Below, one piece after another: positions 13,724 to 15,331 of a stretch of DNA of 15,331 nt. A model generated the notes under the pieces. That model was not told where the DNA came from. It did no database searches and was given only the letters and a program-made list of their open reading frames with translations. Origin of the DNA: CAYOHP01 sp964403795 [NCBI: uncultured bacterium] (GTDB lineage: Bacteria > Muiribacteriota > UBA6191 > CAZXTJ01); contig CAYOHP010000154.1 in the NCBI GenBank assembly GCA_964403795.1, forward strand, positions 1 through 15,331, in the 5' to 3' direction. Both the position numbers and the translations under genes were made by a program. Every line of letters starts with the position of its first letter. Within the stretch, counting starts at the first letter, position 1.

Positions 13724-15331
13724 ATGGAATCCCGCCCGTCCGGGGTCGCCCCAGGAGCCTTCCCCACCGAGCTGGTCGAGCGCTTCCAGCCGCTCCGGCG
13801 ACTCGGCGAAGGCGCCATGGGCGCGGTCTGGCTGGCCCGCGATACCCGCCGCAACCGCAAGGTGGCGGTCAAGGTCATGCTCGACCCGGCCGACAGCTCG
13901 CTGATCGAGCGCTTCCTCCGCGAGGCCGAGGTGCTCTCGCGGCTCGAGCACCCCAACATCCTCCACGTCGACCTGTTCGGGATCTCGATGTCGAGCCCGT
14001 ACATCGTGATGGAGTACGTCGACGGCCACTCGCTCGAGGAGTTCCCCGAGGACCAGGATCCGCTCCCGCCGATGCTCCAGGTCGCCGACGGGCTCGACGC
14101 GGTGCATCGCCACGGGCTGGTGCACCGGGACGTGAAGCCCTCGAACGTGCTGCTCGGCAACGACGGGAGGGCCCGCCTCGCCGACTTCGGCCTGGTCTAC
14201 GACATGGATCACTCCCGGGTGACCCAGACCGGCCAGGTGATCGGGACGGTGAATTTCCTGGCTCCCGAGCGCATGCATGCGGGCCGGGCCACTCCCGCCT
14301 GGGACTGGTACGCCTGGGGCATCTCCCTCTACTGGCTCTACGAGCGGACCTACCCCTACCAGCTCCCGGAGATCGTGCGGGCCGCCGCCGGCGGCGAGTT
14401 CCCGGAGCTGACCTTCCGTCGCCTCGATCCCGGCTCGCCGCAGGCCGCCCTGATCCGCACCGCCTGCGATCGCGATCCCGACCGTCGCCCCACCAGTCGC
14501 CGGGATGCCGAGTCGATCCTGGCCCGCCCTCCCGCTCCCGGGCCTGCCAGCCGGGCTCCCCGCGAGACGCTGCAGAGTTCCCGGGTGGCTCCGCTCCCGC
14601 CGGTACCCGCTTCGGACCCGGAGCGGGTCGACGCTACCCGGATCCTCTCGCCCTCGGCGGCCCTGGCCGCGCCCGGGGTGCCGGGGATCACCACTCCGCG
14701 TCGCACCACAGGGGAAGGCGGCCGACGCGCCCCTGAGCCGCTCCCGCGTTCCCAGGCCCGCCAGGCCGCCCTGGCGCTGGGCCTCCTGGCGCTGGGGATG
14801 GGCCTCGGCATCCGCCTGGGCGGCCGGCCGGCCAACCCGCTCCCCGAGCCCGTCGTCTCCCCGGGACCGACGCTTCCTCCCGACCCGACGACTCCGCTCC
14901 CCACCCGCATCCCGACGGCCGCCCCGACCCCTCCCTCGCCGACTCCGGTTCCATCTCCGTCACCTCCGACTCCCAGCCCGGTTCCGGCGACCCCGACTCC
15001 TCCGCTCCCGGCGACCTCGCTTCCCACCCCGACTCCACCGCCGACCCGTCCCGCCGGGCCGGTGCGCTGGCACTACCGTCTCGACCCCGGACCCCGCACC
15101 GCCTCGGGCCCCGGCCTTCCCGCAGGCCGCAACCCGATCGCCCTCTCGGTCTCCCCGGATGGGAGCACGGTCGCCTGGATCGATGACGAGGGCTGGCTCC
15201 GGGCCGTCGATGCGATCTCGGGGGTCGACCGCGTCGCACCCTCCCCGCTCCTCTCGGTCCCGCCCGAGATCCCGCGCCGGGCCCAGTCCCGGCGGGCCCA
15301 TCGCATGGCGCGCCTGGTGGTCGCCGGGGTG
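13724..15331 (+). CDS. Transmembrane Hanks-type Ser/Thr protein kinase, C-terminus cut off by window end
   Basis: At least 536 aa; no stop is reached by 15331. The kinase domain covers about residues 21-275: glycine loop GEGAMGAV (28-35), Lys50 in VAVK, HRDVKPSN (134-141), DFG (154-156) and the activation-segment end GTVNFLAPER. All catalytic residues are intact. After an Arg/Pro-rich linker comes one membrane segment (about 348-363, ALALGLLALGMGLGI). Residues 364-446 are almost entirely Pro, Thr and Ser, a stiff extracytoplasmic stalk. The outer domain begins near VRWHYRL (447), and its LSVSPDGSTVAWIDDEG resembles the opening blade of a beta-propeller (WD40- or TolB-like). It is thus a receptor kinase with a probable propeller sensor. 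It follows the toroid-protein gene by 74 bases on the same strand and may be partly co-transcribed. Confidence 0.93.
   Translation, partial: MESRPSGVAPGAFPTELVERFQPLRRLGEGAMGAVWLARDTRRNRKVAVKVMLDPADSSLIERFLREAEVLSRLEHPNILHVDLFGISMSSPYIVMEYVDGHSLEEFPEDQDPLPPMLQVADGLDAVHRHGLVHRDVKPSNVLLGNDGRARLADFGLVYDMDHSRVTQTGQVIGTVNFLAPERMHAGRATPAWDWYAWGISLYWLYERTYPYQLPEIVRAAAGGEFPELTFRRLDPGSPQAALIRTACDRDPDRRPTSRRDAESILARPPAPGPASRAPRETLQSSRVAPLPPVPASDPERVDATRILSPSAALAAPGVPGITTPRRTTGEGGRRAPEPLPRSQARQAALALGLLALGMGLGIRLGGRPANPLPEPVVSPGPTLPPDPTTPLPTRIPTAAPTPPSPTPVPSPSPPTPSPVPATPTPPLPATSLPTPTPPPTRPAGPVRWHYRLDPGPRTASGPGLPAGRNPIALSVSPDGSTVAWIDDEGWLRAVDAISGVDRVAPSPLLSVPPEIPRRAQSRRAHRMARLVVAGV

Noticed and set aside
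14870-15058. Tandem repeat or minisatellite in the Pro/Thr-rich stretch
   Set aside because: The bases do repeat CCGACTCC-like words, but irregularly. It is the coding of a Pro/Thr stalk in the second kinase rather than a separate DNA repeat, and no CRISPR-like spacing is present.

Overview
The window comes from a high-GC bacterium (roughly 70% GC by eye, with almost every third codon position G or C). The content is Hanks-type Ser/Thr kinases with transmembrane and extracytoplasmic parts, a chemoreceptor-type protein, TPR and HEAT proteins, and several Sec-exported proteins. This fits signalling-rich phyla such as Acidobacteriota, Planctomycetota, Myxococcota or Riflebacteria-like lineages. 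No single gene fixes the taxon. The genes are mostly single units in alternating orientation, with very short gaps. There are no tRNA or rRNA genes, no CRISPR array, no transposase and no phage gene.

Layout. 86-2146 (-) is a membrane-anchored Ser/Thr kinase, divergent from a TPR lipoprotein (2202-3140, +). A cytoplasmic HEAT-repeat protein (3148-4044, -) converges on the lipoprotein and shares an overlapping divergent promoter with an exported M28-family zinc peptidase carrying a C-terminal PDZ domain (4243-6060, +). A secreted protein of unknown function (6080-6847, -) follows, then a possible small single-pass membrane protein (6880-7137, -). Next come two + strand genes: a chemoreceptor-like signalling protein with no ligand-binding domain (7265-8431) and a transmembrane pseudokinase with a HEAT-like C-terminal half (8474-10450). 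Beyond a 240-base gap lie a secreted protein (10691-11653, -) and, divergent from it, a large exported helical-toroid protein (11733-13649, +). A second transmembrane Ser/Thr kinase (13724 onward, +) runs off the window end.

The most unusual structure is the gap at 10451-10690. The last 22 codons of the 10691-11653 gene, plus about 30 bases beyond its stop, are present a second time exactly 204 bases downstream. The two copies are in the same reading frame and differ only synonymously within the coding part. They are separated by a 108-base block of consecutive hairpins. A second theme is promoter layout: five genes have a TACNNT hexamer only 6-10 bases before the start codon, which suggests leaderless or nearly leaderless mRNAs.

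Working together: three kinase-fold receptors, a minimal chemoreceptor and several envelope proteins point to cell-envelope sensing. The sequence does not show which proteins interact. No complete known system (chemotaxis operon, secretion system or defence island) is present.
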